From contig OX453276.1 of the NCBI GenBank assembly GCA_949710005.1, positions 13,302,133-13,366,132 of the forward strand: a DNA stretch of 64,000 nucleotides. The letters are read 5' to 3'. The notes beneath the pieces are model-generated. The model was not told the origin of the DNA. It was given only the letters and a program-made list of their open reading frames with translations, and searched no databases. Positions 23,040 to 34,200 of this stretch are shown one piece after another; positions within the stretch are counted from its first letter, which is position 1; each line of letters opens with the position of its first letter. This DNA is from Ricordea florida (taxonomy: Eukaryota; Cnidaria; Anthozoa; Corallimorpharia; Ricordeidae). The position numbers and the translations under genes were made by a program.

Positions 23040-23525
23040 CGCATGGAGACATTTATGTAGTTTCTTCTAAAACTAATTAACGTATTGATAGAAACACCCT
23101 ATCTGGAAACCTAACATGGATCCAGGAATCCTGGACTGTAATCTGGAAAGCAACATTAAAAGTCTATTGCCGTTCCTATATCCCATAGTTCTTAACCTCT
23201 CAGTGTTTCTCAAATTCGCACCCATGTTTTGTTCACAGTTACAGTTGGCATGTCCTGTTGTAACATTGCTATTCATTTCCCTTCATTAGCATTTCTTTTC
23301 ATCCTGCTTCTTAGAGCATAGGGCGTCCAACCTCAACCACACGGTTCTTAGCTATAATTTTTTCCCTGCTCGTCTCAGCTACTTAAGCATAGACTGCTTT
23401 GTTTTTCCTGAGCCGTCCATCCTTTCCTGTTTCGTTGTGTGGGGTATTCCAAGCGCTTTGGGTCAGCTGTCTCCAGAAAGTCTTCATTTAGTTACCGCAG
23501 TCTCACCAGCAGCCTTACAAAAAAA

Positions 23526-23915
23526 ATGGTGGCCAGAGGAGACTGTGTCTCCAACGAAGATGTAATTCAACACGTTTTGGTGGGGATTGTAGAAACCGAG
23601 GAAAATGAAGGGGCTGAAGTTAGTTTAAATGATATTTTGGACACATCGATAAGCAATTTTACTGCTCTTCGGCGCTCTATTTCGAATTACACCGATTTTA
23701 TGGAGGAAGCTCGTCAGCTAATGCTGATTGTCTACCACCGACATGAGATTGTAGTGCATGGGATGGATAAATCACTAATGTCTTCCCTCACAGCCTGGCC
23801 CGTGATCACATCAGAGGTTCTGATGTGGCTGAATCAGATAAGAAGGTGGATGTCGGCAAACCCGAAGGCTTCCATTCCATGGACTATAGAGGTGACGCGT
23901 GACCTCCCTCAATAA
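23526..23915 (+). CDS. Short unknown gene, copy 1 of a duplicated module
   Basis: The frame from ATG 23526 gives 129 residues beginning MVARGDCVSNEDVIQHVLVG. The C-terminal third, with VLMWLNQIRRWMSANPK then IPWTIEV, resembles that of the frame at 27429 (AMGWMKQFKRRMTPRC then HPWQVIV), so the two are diverged paralogues. Each lies upstream of, and points toward, a minus-strand DDE-like gene. It has no family match that I know. It is probably a first exon or a short accessory protein of a mobile module. Confidence 0.4.
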   Translation: MVARGDCVSNEDVIQHVLVGIVETEENEGAEVSLNDILDTSISNFTALRRSISNYTDFMEEARQLMLIVYHRHEIVVHGMDKSLMSSLTAWPVITSEVLMWLNQIRRWMSANPKASIPWTIEVTRDLPQ

Positions 23916-24559
23916 ACATTTGCAGTTTAAATTAAGTCTGTGCAGGGGGCGCTTTCAGCTTTTGGGGTGTCATTGGAGGACAATATGATTAAAATTGTCT
24001 CCTCTGCGATTTCTCAAAGTTTTCTGGCATCCCTCAGAGGGAAGTTACAAACAGACTTAAGGAAACCTTTGGCGGGAACTGTAAAGGTCTTAAAGCAGAG
24101 GCACTTGCAAGCAGGGAAAAGTCTATTTCTTTAACCTACAATTGCAAACGAAAGCAGGTAACTCTTGTTTGCAATTAGGGACGTTGGAATGAGTTTGGGT
24201 ACAGTTTTCATGGGTAGTGAAATATGGCATTTAATTACAAACGTAAATGTTTAATTTTATTACAAATGCATTGTAAGTGATGATTTTGTCTTTCTCAATA
24301 TCTCAAGGAAACCCTTGAGAGAACTCTCAGAGTGGCAAATATTCAGTGCATTATTGCCTTCAAATTACAGTAAAGTTGCATAAAATGCAGTTGTGTGCAG
24401 TCCTTTGTCACTCAACAGATTATAAATGAAATGCTGGATTTTCTGAAGTAAAAACAGACAACGGCTTAATACGAAGATCACTTGCTGTTTAATTACCCAG
24501 ATAATGTGGTGGCTGCAATTTACAATTCATATAACTTCACCTTTTCATAATTTTAAATA

Positions 24560-25981
24560 CTTTCCTAAAAGTAACATAATCCTGCAACAATTTTCCCTTC
24601 TTTTACACTTTTATGGATTAGTGTCATAAGATGATCACCACATAAACAACAGCTGTGGTCAGCAGGATCAGCTTTATGTAGTCCACAATAACAAAAGCTG
24701 TCATTTAAAACCATTTTGGGAATGTAAACATTTTAACTTGGAGTGTAAGAACAAGGTTCATGATGCTGTTTAGTTAACCAAACTAACATAATGAATTCAT
24801 GCCTTAAAATTTCAGCCCATCGATTCTGCTGGGTGGTGTTTGCACTCAACTTTTGCAAAGCTATATGCTTAGCCTCTCTACCTTCCATTGTTACTGTTAA
24901 AAGACCTTGACTGTATTTATCATAGACTTACCTGGCATGAGCAGGTACAACAAAACGGATGGTAGGATGTACTGCGATGGGTAACAGTAGTGCATTGGCA
25001 TGATAGTACTCTTGTGCTAAGGTCTGAAGCTGCTCAAGATGAGTATCTTCCACTTCAAATCAATTGATGATTGAGCTCAAGTCCCTCAATGTTAACCCAA
25101 CATAACCAATGGTGAGCACAGTCTGCTGTTGTTTTTCACTGTCTCTTTCCTTTGCAAAGTTGTGACAAAACAACTTTGACTCTTTGTCTGTAAAATGATA
25201 CTGTAAATCCCCCATCTTACCCTATGTTTCGTCAAACCATTTATGAACTTTTTTGGCCAAGCGACCAGCCTTCACTTCACGTTTGAGAGCAGTGACCACT
25301 CTCCTTAGACAGATATCATGTAGGACTTCTGCAAATGTTTTGCAGGTTGCTGGTATGTTGCCTCCTTTAATGAGTTTTATCAATTAACTTTCCCACCAAA
25401 GGAAGACATTCTTGACGGCTCTTTTGACGAGCTATAAATTCTGTTACCTTAGTTCTCCTCTGTTTTTTGGACAAAGTTTTCCCATCCAGTGATGACGTCA
25501 AAGAATCTACATTTTCAACAACCTTTACTGTACTTGAAAACAGCCAGGGTTTCCATTTACATGAAGAGCTGGACCCAAATGTGCCACTTAAGTCAGTGCA
25601 GTCACTTGTACTTGCATTTGTAACTGATGAAACGAATGTAGCAGAATTGCTTAGCTCCCCCCACCAAGCATTGCAAGCATTTTCATGTCATTGGGAGGCT
25701 CCTCAAATATGTGTCCATCTAAATCTACAATTTGTTTACATACAGAATTTAAGGACTTTTTTTACAACAGGAGACATCTCCCCTGCATCAGCACCAAAGA
25801 CTAAAAAATTATCACTACTGGATGTCACTCTCTTTCCTACATTCAGAAAACTAATAAAGAAAGAACAAGCAGATTCATTTTTGCCAAAAGGACATCCATC
25901 CACCCCAAATGCAACAAGAAACCTACCTTCTGTTTCCGCAAACCATTTGAATGCACCTTTGCATTTCCCCTGCATATTCAA
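24560..25981 (-). pseudogene. Unclassified DDE-like (RNase-H-fold?) protein, module copy 1
   Basis: Segments in shifting minus-strand frames follow the order of the better copy at 28150-28716. First comes FLVAFGVDGCPFGKNESACS and NFLVFGADAGE (25981-25736). Then PPNDMKMLAMLGG, ELSNSATFVSSVTN and CKWKPWLFSS (about 25690-25490). Then a block reading DLQYHFTDKESKLFCHNFAK down to a GTAAGT donor near 24934, and finally MEGREAKHIALQKLSAN and RWAEILRHEFIMLVWL (about 24860-24770). The conserved acidic residues in VDG, NDMK and REAKH suggest a D-D-E nuclease fold (inference). There are several frameshifts and one stop, so it is dead. Confidence 0.5.
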
Positions 25982-25999
25982 GTAAAATTTTGCTAGCTG

Positions 26000-27428
26000 T
26001 GGTAATTACTCCCATAAATCTCTAAAGCACCGATTAATATTTTCATCGTCTGTCATAGAGAATTCTTCCTGAATAAAGTGAACCTTTCCTATGTCAATCT
26101 TTTTAATTTCATTTACAAGAGAATTATAAGTAATTAGTTTTGGTATGGGACAGTTTGGCATAAAATTGATTGCTGTTTTCCTCCCTGTTTAAATTACTGT
26201 GCTTCATTGAGGATGCCTGCCACACAGCTTGGTATTTCCTTTTCCCCATTACCCCAGAAGTATAGTAAGTAGCTATACCTCACAATATATTATCTTTCAA
26301 ACATTCAAACTCTGCCAACTGCTATCACTTACATTGCTTAATGATATAATTTGTAACCTTACTGTTAGATAATATATAATCACCAAGAACACTAGTTTTG
26401 CATTTTTTAGAAATGGTGTGGTAGAGACCATCAAGTGCAGGTCTTTTGTTAGACTCTATTCCTCCACGAATCTTAATGGAAGACTGAAATGTCTCTCTAC
26501 ATCTATGCTGTAGTGTCAGAGGTGAGACAGTGTTTGTTGGTGGATGTACACATATCACTGTTTAAAAACAGAGAGTAAAGATTATGGGCTGTTACTTTTC
26601 ATACCCCTTAATTTATATCAGCGGATAATTGTCATACACTTAAGTGAATAGCCTCCTTTAATTTAAACAAAAATATTCTCATACAAAAACTACAAAGTCA
26701 TCTACATTTATTTCACCTTCAGGGGTGTGAACATTCTTTTCTTGACTATAAGTCAGATGACATTCTACAAGTTCCTTTTTCTGAAAAATATTATATTGTA
26801 TTTACACCTAAGTATAATTACAAGGTTGAGTCCATCGCCCAGAATGCCATTGTCTTTTGCGACATGTATTTACAGTGCCCGATTTCAGGGCGCACAGCAT
26901 AATGATTTGCATATTTAGAACTAGGCAGTTGTGATTGGCTAACAGACTTAGCTTTGGGAATACTTTTGAGTTTCGTTGCATTGTGGCTGCTGTCAATCAA
27001 ACGGTTGGAAGTGTGAAGCAAGCATCAAGGTGCAATAAAGCGCACAATAGCTCTTAAATGGGCCACGCTACCTATTCAAACCTATTGTGAACATAAATTT
27101 GTCAAGGAGTTCAAAAGAATTTTATTACGACCTCAAAAGGAGTCAAATCTCTTTTAACGACTGCCTAAACGTAGTCTGTAAACATACAAGGGCACATTAG
27201 CCACGCGTTAAAAGACATTAAAAGAAATGAACTCGCGCTTAAAAAACTAATTTCCGCAGTTAGCGCTGGCTAGCCTTCTGACAAGTACCGCAAAACCGAG
27301 AAGTCTCAAAGGCTATTCCTTGGTCGGCCAGTTTGTCTTTCAGTCTGTTCATGCTCACCGATCCACACACGCCGGCGCAGATCAACTGTCAGCAGTTAAC
27401 ACCAACCAGGCTTCTGAAACTAAAAAAA
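26000..27428. other. Spacer between the two module copies
   Basis: A minus-strand frame at 26325-26558 may be a decayed N-terminal exon of the DDE-like copy 1 gene, but similarity is weak. Otherwise nothing recognised. Confidence 0.35.
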
Positions 27429-27734
27429 ATGGCGGACGCAAGTGGCATATTTTCCAATACAGTTCAAGGTGCTCTGGCCATCGCTGAAGTGGAGTTGGTG
27501 GACAACGGTATGGATAAAAAGAAAGTGCGAGATGCCTTGGGAGAATTGTGGTCTCTGCTACGGCCAATTTCGCTCCGTCATTTTGAGAGACCCGGTGGAA
27601 TCAGAAACACTGTCGGAGATTCCTACCCTATGTTACAAAGGCAGGCGATGGGCTGGATGAAACAGTTCAAGCGACGAATGACCCCTAGATGTTCCGTAAA
27701 ACACCCTTGGCAAGTAATCGTGCTGGGGAAGTAA
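27429..27734 (+). CDS. Short unknown gene, copy 2 of a duplicated module
   Basis: ATG 27429 opens 101 residues beginning MADASGIFSNTVQGALAIAE. The C-terminal part AMGWMKQFKRRMTPRC then HPWQVIV aligns with the frame at 23526. The frame is preceded by sequence that could be a short 5' UTR. It converges on the minus-strand gene at 28150. Function is unknown; the conserved W and R/K pattern suggests a small helical domain. Confidence 0.4.
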   Translation: MADASGIFSNTVQGALAIAEVELVDNGMDKKKVRDALGELWSLLRPISLRHFERPGGIRNTVGDSYPMLQRQAMGWMKQFKRRMTPRCSVKHPWQVIVLGK

Positions 27735-28149
27735 TTGTGCTGTCGATAGACGCTCCTCGCTCTCGCGCTGCCTGACGAATGCAGCTACCACCAACGGATT
27801 TCAATTCCAAACTTTCAGGAGATGGTAAAAATCCAATCTAAAAATCAGCAACAGCTAGCCTTTCTCAAAACAAAATCGCTAAACACTCACAGTTGCTGAC
27901 ACACTGTAGCCTTAGCTTCAGCTCACTTCAATTTTGTAGCGCCTCCAAGGCCCCAGCAGTGAGAAAAAAAAACGGAAATTGAAGAGCTAAACTGTTTGCG
28001 TCCACCCTGTTAGCGCGCGGATCACGAATCAAGCAAAAAAATCAATATTTTCAAGCAGTCTGCACTCCCATTAGTACCCAAGGTTTACCACCGTAAAGTG
28101 GAGACATTAATAGAGTATCAACACTATAAATGGTTTGAACCCAGGAGTC

Positions 28150-28716
28150 TCAGTAGTTGTTTGTGGAGTTTTTTTTTTTTAGTTGCTCTTTCTTCTTTTT
28201 CACAGCATCAGCTACTTTAATTCTGTCATTGTATTTCCAAGGTTTCCATTTGTTGTCAGGTGTCAGACCAAAAGAACCTTGGACATCACTGATTTCACTC
28301 GTTCTGATATCTGCAAAAGGAGAAAAGTATGTTGCAGAAATGGTTAGTTCAACCCCAAGAAAAGCTAAATACTTCATATCATTGGGAAGCAATTCAAAAT
28401 GGAAGGAAACACTCACCTGATTACCCTCTACTTCTACAGAGTAAGAATTCTCCTCAATAGCAGTCATTTCTTCTCTTAGCAAGGTTGTGTACCAGCAAAC
28501 AGGTTCACAGTCCTCAGAACAATTTGCCCCAAACATGAGAAAATTCTCCGCAGGGCTACAAACACAAGTCCTACAAATCAGAAAACTAACTAGCCAAGCT
28601 ACAGCTTGGTCATCCTTACCAAATGGAACCCCATCTCCCCCAATGGCAACTTTAAAAGCACCATCACCCTCCCCAAACCAATCAAGCTTATCTTTCCTGT
28701 ATTTATTAATGGACAA
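28150..28716 (-). pseudogene. Unclassified DDE-like protein, module copy 2, catalytic part
   Basis: One open frame of 188 codons carries WFGEGDGAFKVAIGGDGVPF then GKDDQAVAWLVSF, NFLMFGANCSEDCEP, FELLPNDMKYLAFLGVEL, DVQGSFGLTPDNKWKPW and a Lys-rich end. It aligns with copy 1 throughout. The pattern GxDGxPFGK and then LPNDMKxLAFL, about 100 residues later, gives two conserved acidic positions like the first two of a D-D-E triad. The C-terminal GREAKH block present in copy 1 was not found here, so the protein appears truncated after a poly-A/T-rich site (28171-28180). Confidence 0.5.
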
Positions 28717-29210
28717 ATCAAAGGCTCCTTCGAGCTACCTCATGGTCTGTGGCAATTATTCCATGAAGTGCTGTCCTTTCCCCAGACCATAAAGCGTTCA
28801 TTCCAAATAGTTCATTTTGTGCACTCTTGCTACGACTGATCGATTACTCGTCGTCCAAATTGGAGACATCGTCACTTTTAAGACTTTAAAACCCATTTCT
28901 TTCCCCTCGAGCATTCTTGAAAACATTTCCTGTTCGTGTATTTTGATCAAAGATGGAGCAAAAGGAACGAAAACCCGCCTTGACAATCTTTACGTCGGGC
29001 TCGACACAACAGACGCCATTTTGTAAACATGTTCTGCCGCTTTGTCTCACCCCCTCCCCCCACATATGTGAACATAAAACAATAACACGACTTTGTGGAC
29101 AAAACCAAACCTAGTAGGGGAGACAGGGGAGAGCAAGTTTAATTCACATTTAATGCAGATTTAATGCATAAATTAATTGTCTAACGGGAATGGAGTGACA
29201 AATCCATTCA

Positions 29211-29879
29211 TCACAATACCTCATGGTATGAAGTACATACCATGAGGTAATAAAACTGAGCCATTTTCAAAAGAAGTTGCTGTAGGTTCCTAAACTTTCC
29301 ATTAACCTGGTATTCCTCACAAAGAACTTCCTTTACATCATATAGGTCACCAATATTGATGTGATTCACCCTTGCCATTAATTTCTGGTAGGTGAATAAC
29401 CTTGGAACTGGGATTTTTTTTACAAATTCAATATGCTTTCTTCCTACCCCATTTTCATTCATGCACATTGAAAGCAACGACTTAATTGATATGTACTTCT
29501 GCTTGCAATTCCCCCCCTTGTACAAAACATTGACACTTCTTATAAAATTTGAATCACTTTTCTCAAAATTTCGTATTTGATCATTTAAAACTTTTAGTAT
29601 CACCCCTTGTGACAATTTTGGGCATTTCCTAAATAACTCTACCAAATCAGGCGCAGAGCAATTGTTGTTGAGGACCGACATGATGCCCGCAAAGGCAGGG
29701 AGCATGTTGTTTGGTGTTGTGCCATGAAGTGCTTGTGCCACCTCCATGGTCTCTTGGCACTGTCTTCTGCCACTGCACTCAGGGCCAGAAATATTACCTT
29801 GAGCATTCAAGGATGTTGGGCTGCGCTTTCTTCTGGTTATAAGGTGCTCACTTGGGGTGGCCTTGATGTCAGTATTTCT
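29211..29879 (-). CDS. N-terminal exon of the DDE-like gene, module copy 2
   Basis: The acceptor CCTTAG at 29880 opens AGA-AAT, and the frame runs 222 codons to a stop at 29211: a basic ITRRKRSPTS region, then helical segments (SAPDLVELFRKCPKLSQGVI) and a block KIPVPRLFTYQKLMARVNHI then NIGDLYDVKEVLC. By position it is the N-terminal half of the protein whose catalytic part is at 28150-28716. A 28-base inverted repeat (29217-29249) sits at the stop. The joining intron was not resolved. Confidence 0.4.
   Translation of the reverse strand, partial: RNTDIKATPSEHLITRRKRSPTSLNAQGNISGPECSGRRQCQETMEVAQALHGTTPNNMLPAFAGIMSVLNNNCSAPDLVELFRKCPKLSQGVILKVLNDQIRNFEKSDSNFIRSVNVLYKGGNCKQKYISIKSLLSMCMNENGVGRKHIEFVKKIPVPRLFTYQKLMARVNHINIGDLYDVKEVLCEEYQVNGKFRNLQQLLLKMAQFYYLMVCTSYHEVL
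29217..29249. repeat. Perfect hairpin at the end of the exon
   Basis: TACCTCATGGTATG and CATACCATGAGGTA are inverted around AAGTA, covering the last codons of the minus-strand frame. Confidence 0.8.
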
Positions 29880-30291
29880 CTAAGGAAAATATGACAAATA
29901 ATTTTAATTCTCTAGTTTGTGTCTTTTTGATCTTATACATGTCAACAACAACAGTCCTATTCCGGATGATCAAACTCAACCTACTTTCAAAATGACTCCT
30001 GGGTTCAAGCCTTTCACACACCTTATATATATATATATTATGTTGTGTTTTATATTAAGAACAAGCAGTAGTGATGCTCAGTTATCCATCCATTGTTGAT
30101 CAGTAACTTATTACTGTAAAAATAAAACTCAAATTTTGAAATTAACTTCAGAAAAAGTTTTTTTTCCTTTGGTTTAAATCGTGTCACTTTCATTTTGCTT
30201 TGTTACTTAGAGAATAATCTGGGGAAAAAAAGAATAAAATTTGAAATGGGCAAAAAACTAACTGCAACTGCATCTGTTATAGAGCCCTTAC

Positions 30292-30345
30292 CTTAGTTTT
30301 CAAATCGCTCTTGAGTTCCTCGATGGACTCATCAATAGTCTTCAC
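30292..30345 (-). CDS. Small exon (18 codons) upstream of the DDE-like gene
   Basis: TTTGTCAG precedes and GTAAGG follows an 18-codon segment VKTIDESIEELKSDLKTK, phase 0 at both ends. It joins in phase with the exon at 29879 and, on its other side, with the ATG exon at 33412. The helical content suggests a short coiled coil. Support is splice signals and phase only. Confidence 0.35.
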
Positions 30346-30528
30346 CTGACAAATATTATAACAGTAAAATTATATATATAGAAAGACGGTTAAAAATGCT
30401 TCCCGAGCCAACAAATCGCATCCACTACACTTAATTCTAGCGGACTTAAGGCAGTGGTTTGTGATTTTCTTGAGTTACATTTTTTCGCAGAAAATTTGTA
30501 TTAATCGTTGTATGTACACTGTATTTGC

Positions 30529-30707
30529 GGGTTAGAGACTGAAATGAGTGGTTTGGTTACAAATACACGCACGCGCTGGCTGTAAAATGAACAAGAAATT
30601 GTCAATACTGCATGAAGCGGAACGCAGTATTGACAATTTCTCGTTCATTTCACAGCCAGCAAGTGCGTGTATTTGTAAACAAACCACGAATTTCAAGTCT
30701 CTAACCC
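30529..30707. mobile_element. 179 bp hairpin MITE
   Basis: The sequence is almost one long inverted repeat. It starts GGGTTAGAGACTGAAATGAG and ends with the complement, with matching inner segments (TTACAAATACACGCACGCGC, GAAATTGTCAATACTGC). The loop is about ten bases. No clear target duplication was seen. It gives mirror-image reading frames on the two strands, which are not genes. Confidence 0.8.
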
Positions 30708-31214
30708 TTTTAATATTTAATCTGGGTTCAGTGAAATACAAAACATTATGATAATCAAACTCTTTAATTCTTTGAAATTTTGTTGAAATTGAGCGCAACT
30801 GCTTTTACATTTTTTTTGATAAATAAGCAGAAAATAAGCTTGATAACATATCAAAACATTATAAAAATACTCTGCAATACATGCAGACAAATATAAGTTC
30901 AATGTTAAAGATATGTGAGACAATGTTCAATGGTTACTGCATGCAAATTATCCTTAATCTTTCTTGTTAAATGAAAATTTACAATTTATGAATTTTGCAT
31001 TACCAAAGTCTACAAATTTCGGTGAGGATGTTGTTGAGTACATTGCATTGTTTTGACAAGTAAATTCACGATTTACTTGAGCTAAAATTGGACTGCTATT
31101 TTCATTTCTCACAGCTAATGCACTTGTCGTTGCTACAGTAGAACCTAGGATATAGCCAGAAATCCCGTACAGTCAGCGGCTCGAACGGCGGGCGTGTAAA
31201 TTTCTGCATTCAAG

Positions 31215-34200
31215 ATGGCGGATAAACGAAGAGGAAAGCATTCCCAAGGCTATTATCGGAGCTTAAATGCTCTCAATACGGCAGATTTCATTGAGAGTCG
31301 GTGGAAAAGGAAAAAAGGCCCTTACTTTCAAGTGGAAAGAGTTTTAAGCTGCAGGAGAAATAAAGGAAAGGTAAATAAGACACTTGTTTGAATCACGTAA
31401 CGTCACTAATGAATTGATAACCTTGGGTACACTTTTTACCGCACACATAAACAAGCACTATGAACTCAAAACCCATGAAAATGCCATTAATTATTTCATG
31501 GTAAATTCATGACCTTTTCAAAGGATTTTCATGGGATTTTTCATGGCTTTTTTCATGGGATTGATGGCATGAAAAAAGTATGAAAAAAGCATTAAAAAAG
31601 GCATGAAAATCCTGTGAATGTTTCCATATTCAGGGCCCATGAAATCTCTTACATTATGCAAAACTCATTAAATACTCTTGAAAATACCATGAAAGTTTTC
31701 TGCTGCAAGGTTCAAAATTTCATGGGTTTTTAATGGTGAATATATTAGGCCATGAAAATAAAACCTGGTTTTTCATGGTTTCGAATTTCATGAGTTTTTA
31801 ATGGGTCCATGATTTTCATGGCCCATGAATACCCTGTGAATATGGAAATATTCATTGACCATGAAAATTTTTGGACCTTTTCATGGTGTTTTCACAGCAT
31901 TTTAACTGCTTATGCCCCATTGGGCTTTCAGGATTTTCATGGGGTGGACAAATTTCAAGGAGAACCATGAAAATCCCCTTAAAATAAATCTCACGTGTTT
32001 TTCATGGGTATGTAAAAGAACATAGATACCATGAATATGCCATTAGACTTCTAGAAATATGAATGTATCACCTGTATCTAGTTGCCATATTTCATACACC
32101 AAAAGAAACTTACCTCATTATTTCGAAGACTTTTTGTGACAAAGAGTATCTCAGCATTTAAGCCAAGGCATATAAGACCAACTGCATTATCAGATTCCAG
32201 TTAATATTTATTCCTTTGACCAAATCTTAATTGGCATATTTCATGTATGCATACAGATAATTATAATTTGATTGAAAATGATTCAATTCAATAATTTAAA
32301 AAAAATACTCTTCTCAATAATAAAAAATTATATTATTATTTATACCTTCTTATATAAATATTTTTTTTCATGAATGATTGCATTATCAGAGTCCAGCTAT
32401 GTTCATTCCTTTCACATGCATGTAAATAGGTAATTATAATTTGATAAAAAATGATTGAATTCTATATTTAAAAAAAAATACTCATCTTGATAATAAATTG
32501 TTATTAAATTACACTATTTTGAGTTCTTTGTAGATGTTCATCATCTTTAAATTATTGAGCTGTAGCACCACTATAACAATTCCATTTCAATTTGACTCAT
32601 TTTATACCTTCAAATAATTAATATTTTTCGTGAATGATTGGATTGCTATTTATGATTACCTGTGCAGGACTGAACTGTGATACAAATTCCTACAACATGA
32701 ACATTGTGTATTGCTGTTTTGAAATTTAGACAATGTGATATGACAGGGCAAGAAACTTGGATTACTGTACATGTACGTTTTTTTAGACGCTTCAATTAAA
32801 AAATTCAATATGCCTTTTTACTTAACTTTTTTAATATAACTTTTTTAAATATACATTGTATTATACTAGCTTGCCTTTCTACATTTCTTATTTTCATTAA
32901 CTTTTAAGCTTCTTTTGGTGAGGCACTTTACTTTATTCCTTATGATTTGAAACCACAAAGTGCTGTTGTTGGAAGAAGAAGAAGAAATGCATAAGGAAGA
33001 TTAGGGTACAAAATATGATTCACAAGCGGGCTATCAGTTTGAAAGCTGTCTTTGATATATTAAGCTTAAAGCTTTACTGAAAAACGCTATGAATTTTAAG
33101 ATTCAAATCTTTACGGACAGCTGTTGTCAGCGAAGGTTCTAGGTGAAGCTAAACCTTATAACAAATATATTCAAATAGCTATCGATTTAAACATGTTCTT
33201 CTGCAGTTTAAATCTCTTCCAAACGTTCATCTTTTCAATAAAGGTAGCCTTACTTCCATGTGAAATCAAAAACAGCACTTGGAAAGTTCATGAGCGGTAT
33301 TTATTGAGATCGGATGTGTAACTACACTTACCCCTTCATCTTGCAATATCTGTAACACCTCATCGTTGTTTGTAAATGTTACATCTTCAAATACACTTTT
33401 GAGTTGATTCATTTTTGCTTTAACGAAACAATATCGGCGAAGAGAACTTATAAATATTCAAATTTTGCCAGCGAAGAGCTTTACGGTTCGCATGAGGTTC
33501 CAAAAAAACCGCCAATGTCTTCTACGCTGATCACATGATCTGATCACATGATAATGAGTCCGAACGATTGCCGTGAGCCAGGGACAGCAGATTCAACAGG
33601 GCATTCAGCGGTAGATTTCAGAAATGACGAGCAGGATCTGCAGCCAACAAAAGAGGTCGCAGTGTTGCGAGAGGTGCGAGAGCAAGAGCTCGAGCAAGGA
33701 ATGATTTTATGGATTCGAGGCACCATTGTTTCTCAGGTTTTGTTTCTGTAATTTGTGCAAAGGAAAGGTTGTTTTAACAAAATAAAAGGTTAGGCAGCAT
33801 AAAAGGACATACGGTTTGTGGAGTGTGAATGAATCGTTAAAAGAAAACGCATCGAGAGTTGGCAATGCCAACGGGAGCGATTCAAGTGACGCGGGTACGA
33901 GTGATCACGATGCTGGGATCGAAGAGCACCTATCCGGTCATTCAGAAGACACAGTTTTTGAAATCGCCAATAATTCGACTGATTGTGCTTGTGATCATGA
34001 CACCATTGCATCAAACGAGGTATTATTACTTTCAAGTGTTTCCTACATGCTAGAAATCCATGCAACTTGTATTGCAGTGTATCACTGAGTGTGCTGTGTG
34101 TCGTAAGCAAGTCAAGATTCTGGTCGAGCAAGTCGTGGGGTTTGTCTGGAAGCATTCCCTTGCTCCCCCTCTCTGTCTGCCCTCCTTTCCTTTTTTCTCT

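Noticed and set aside
25467-25985. Plus-strand frame of 172 codons
   Set aside because: It is the antisense shadow of the minus-strand DDE-like copy 1, whose motifs match the copy at 28150-28716.
30532-30798. Mirror-image frames on both strands
   Set aside because: Caused by the 179 bp palindrome.
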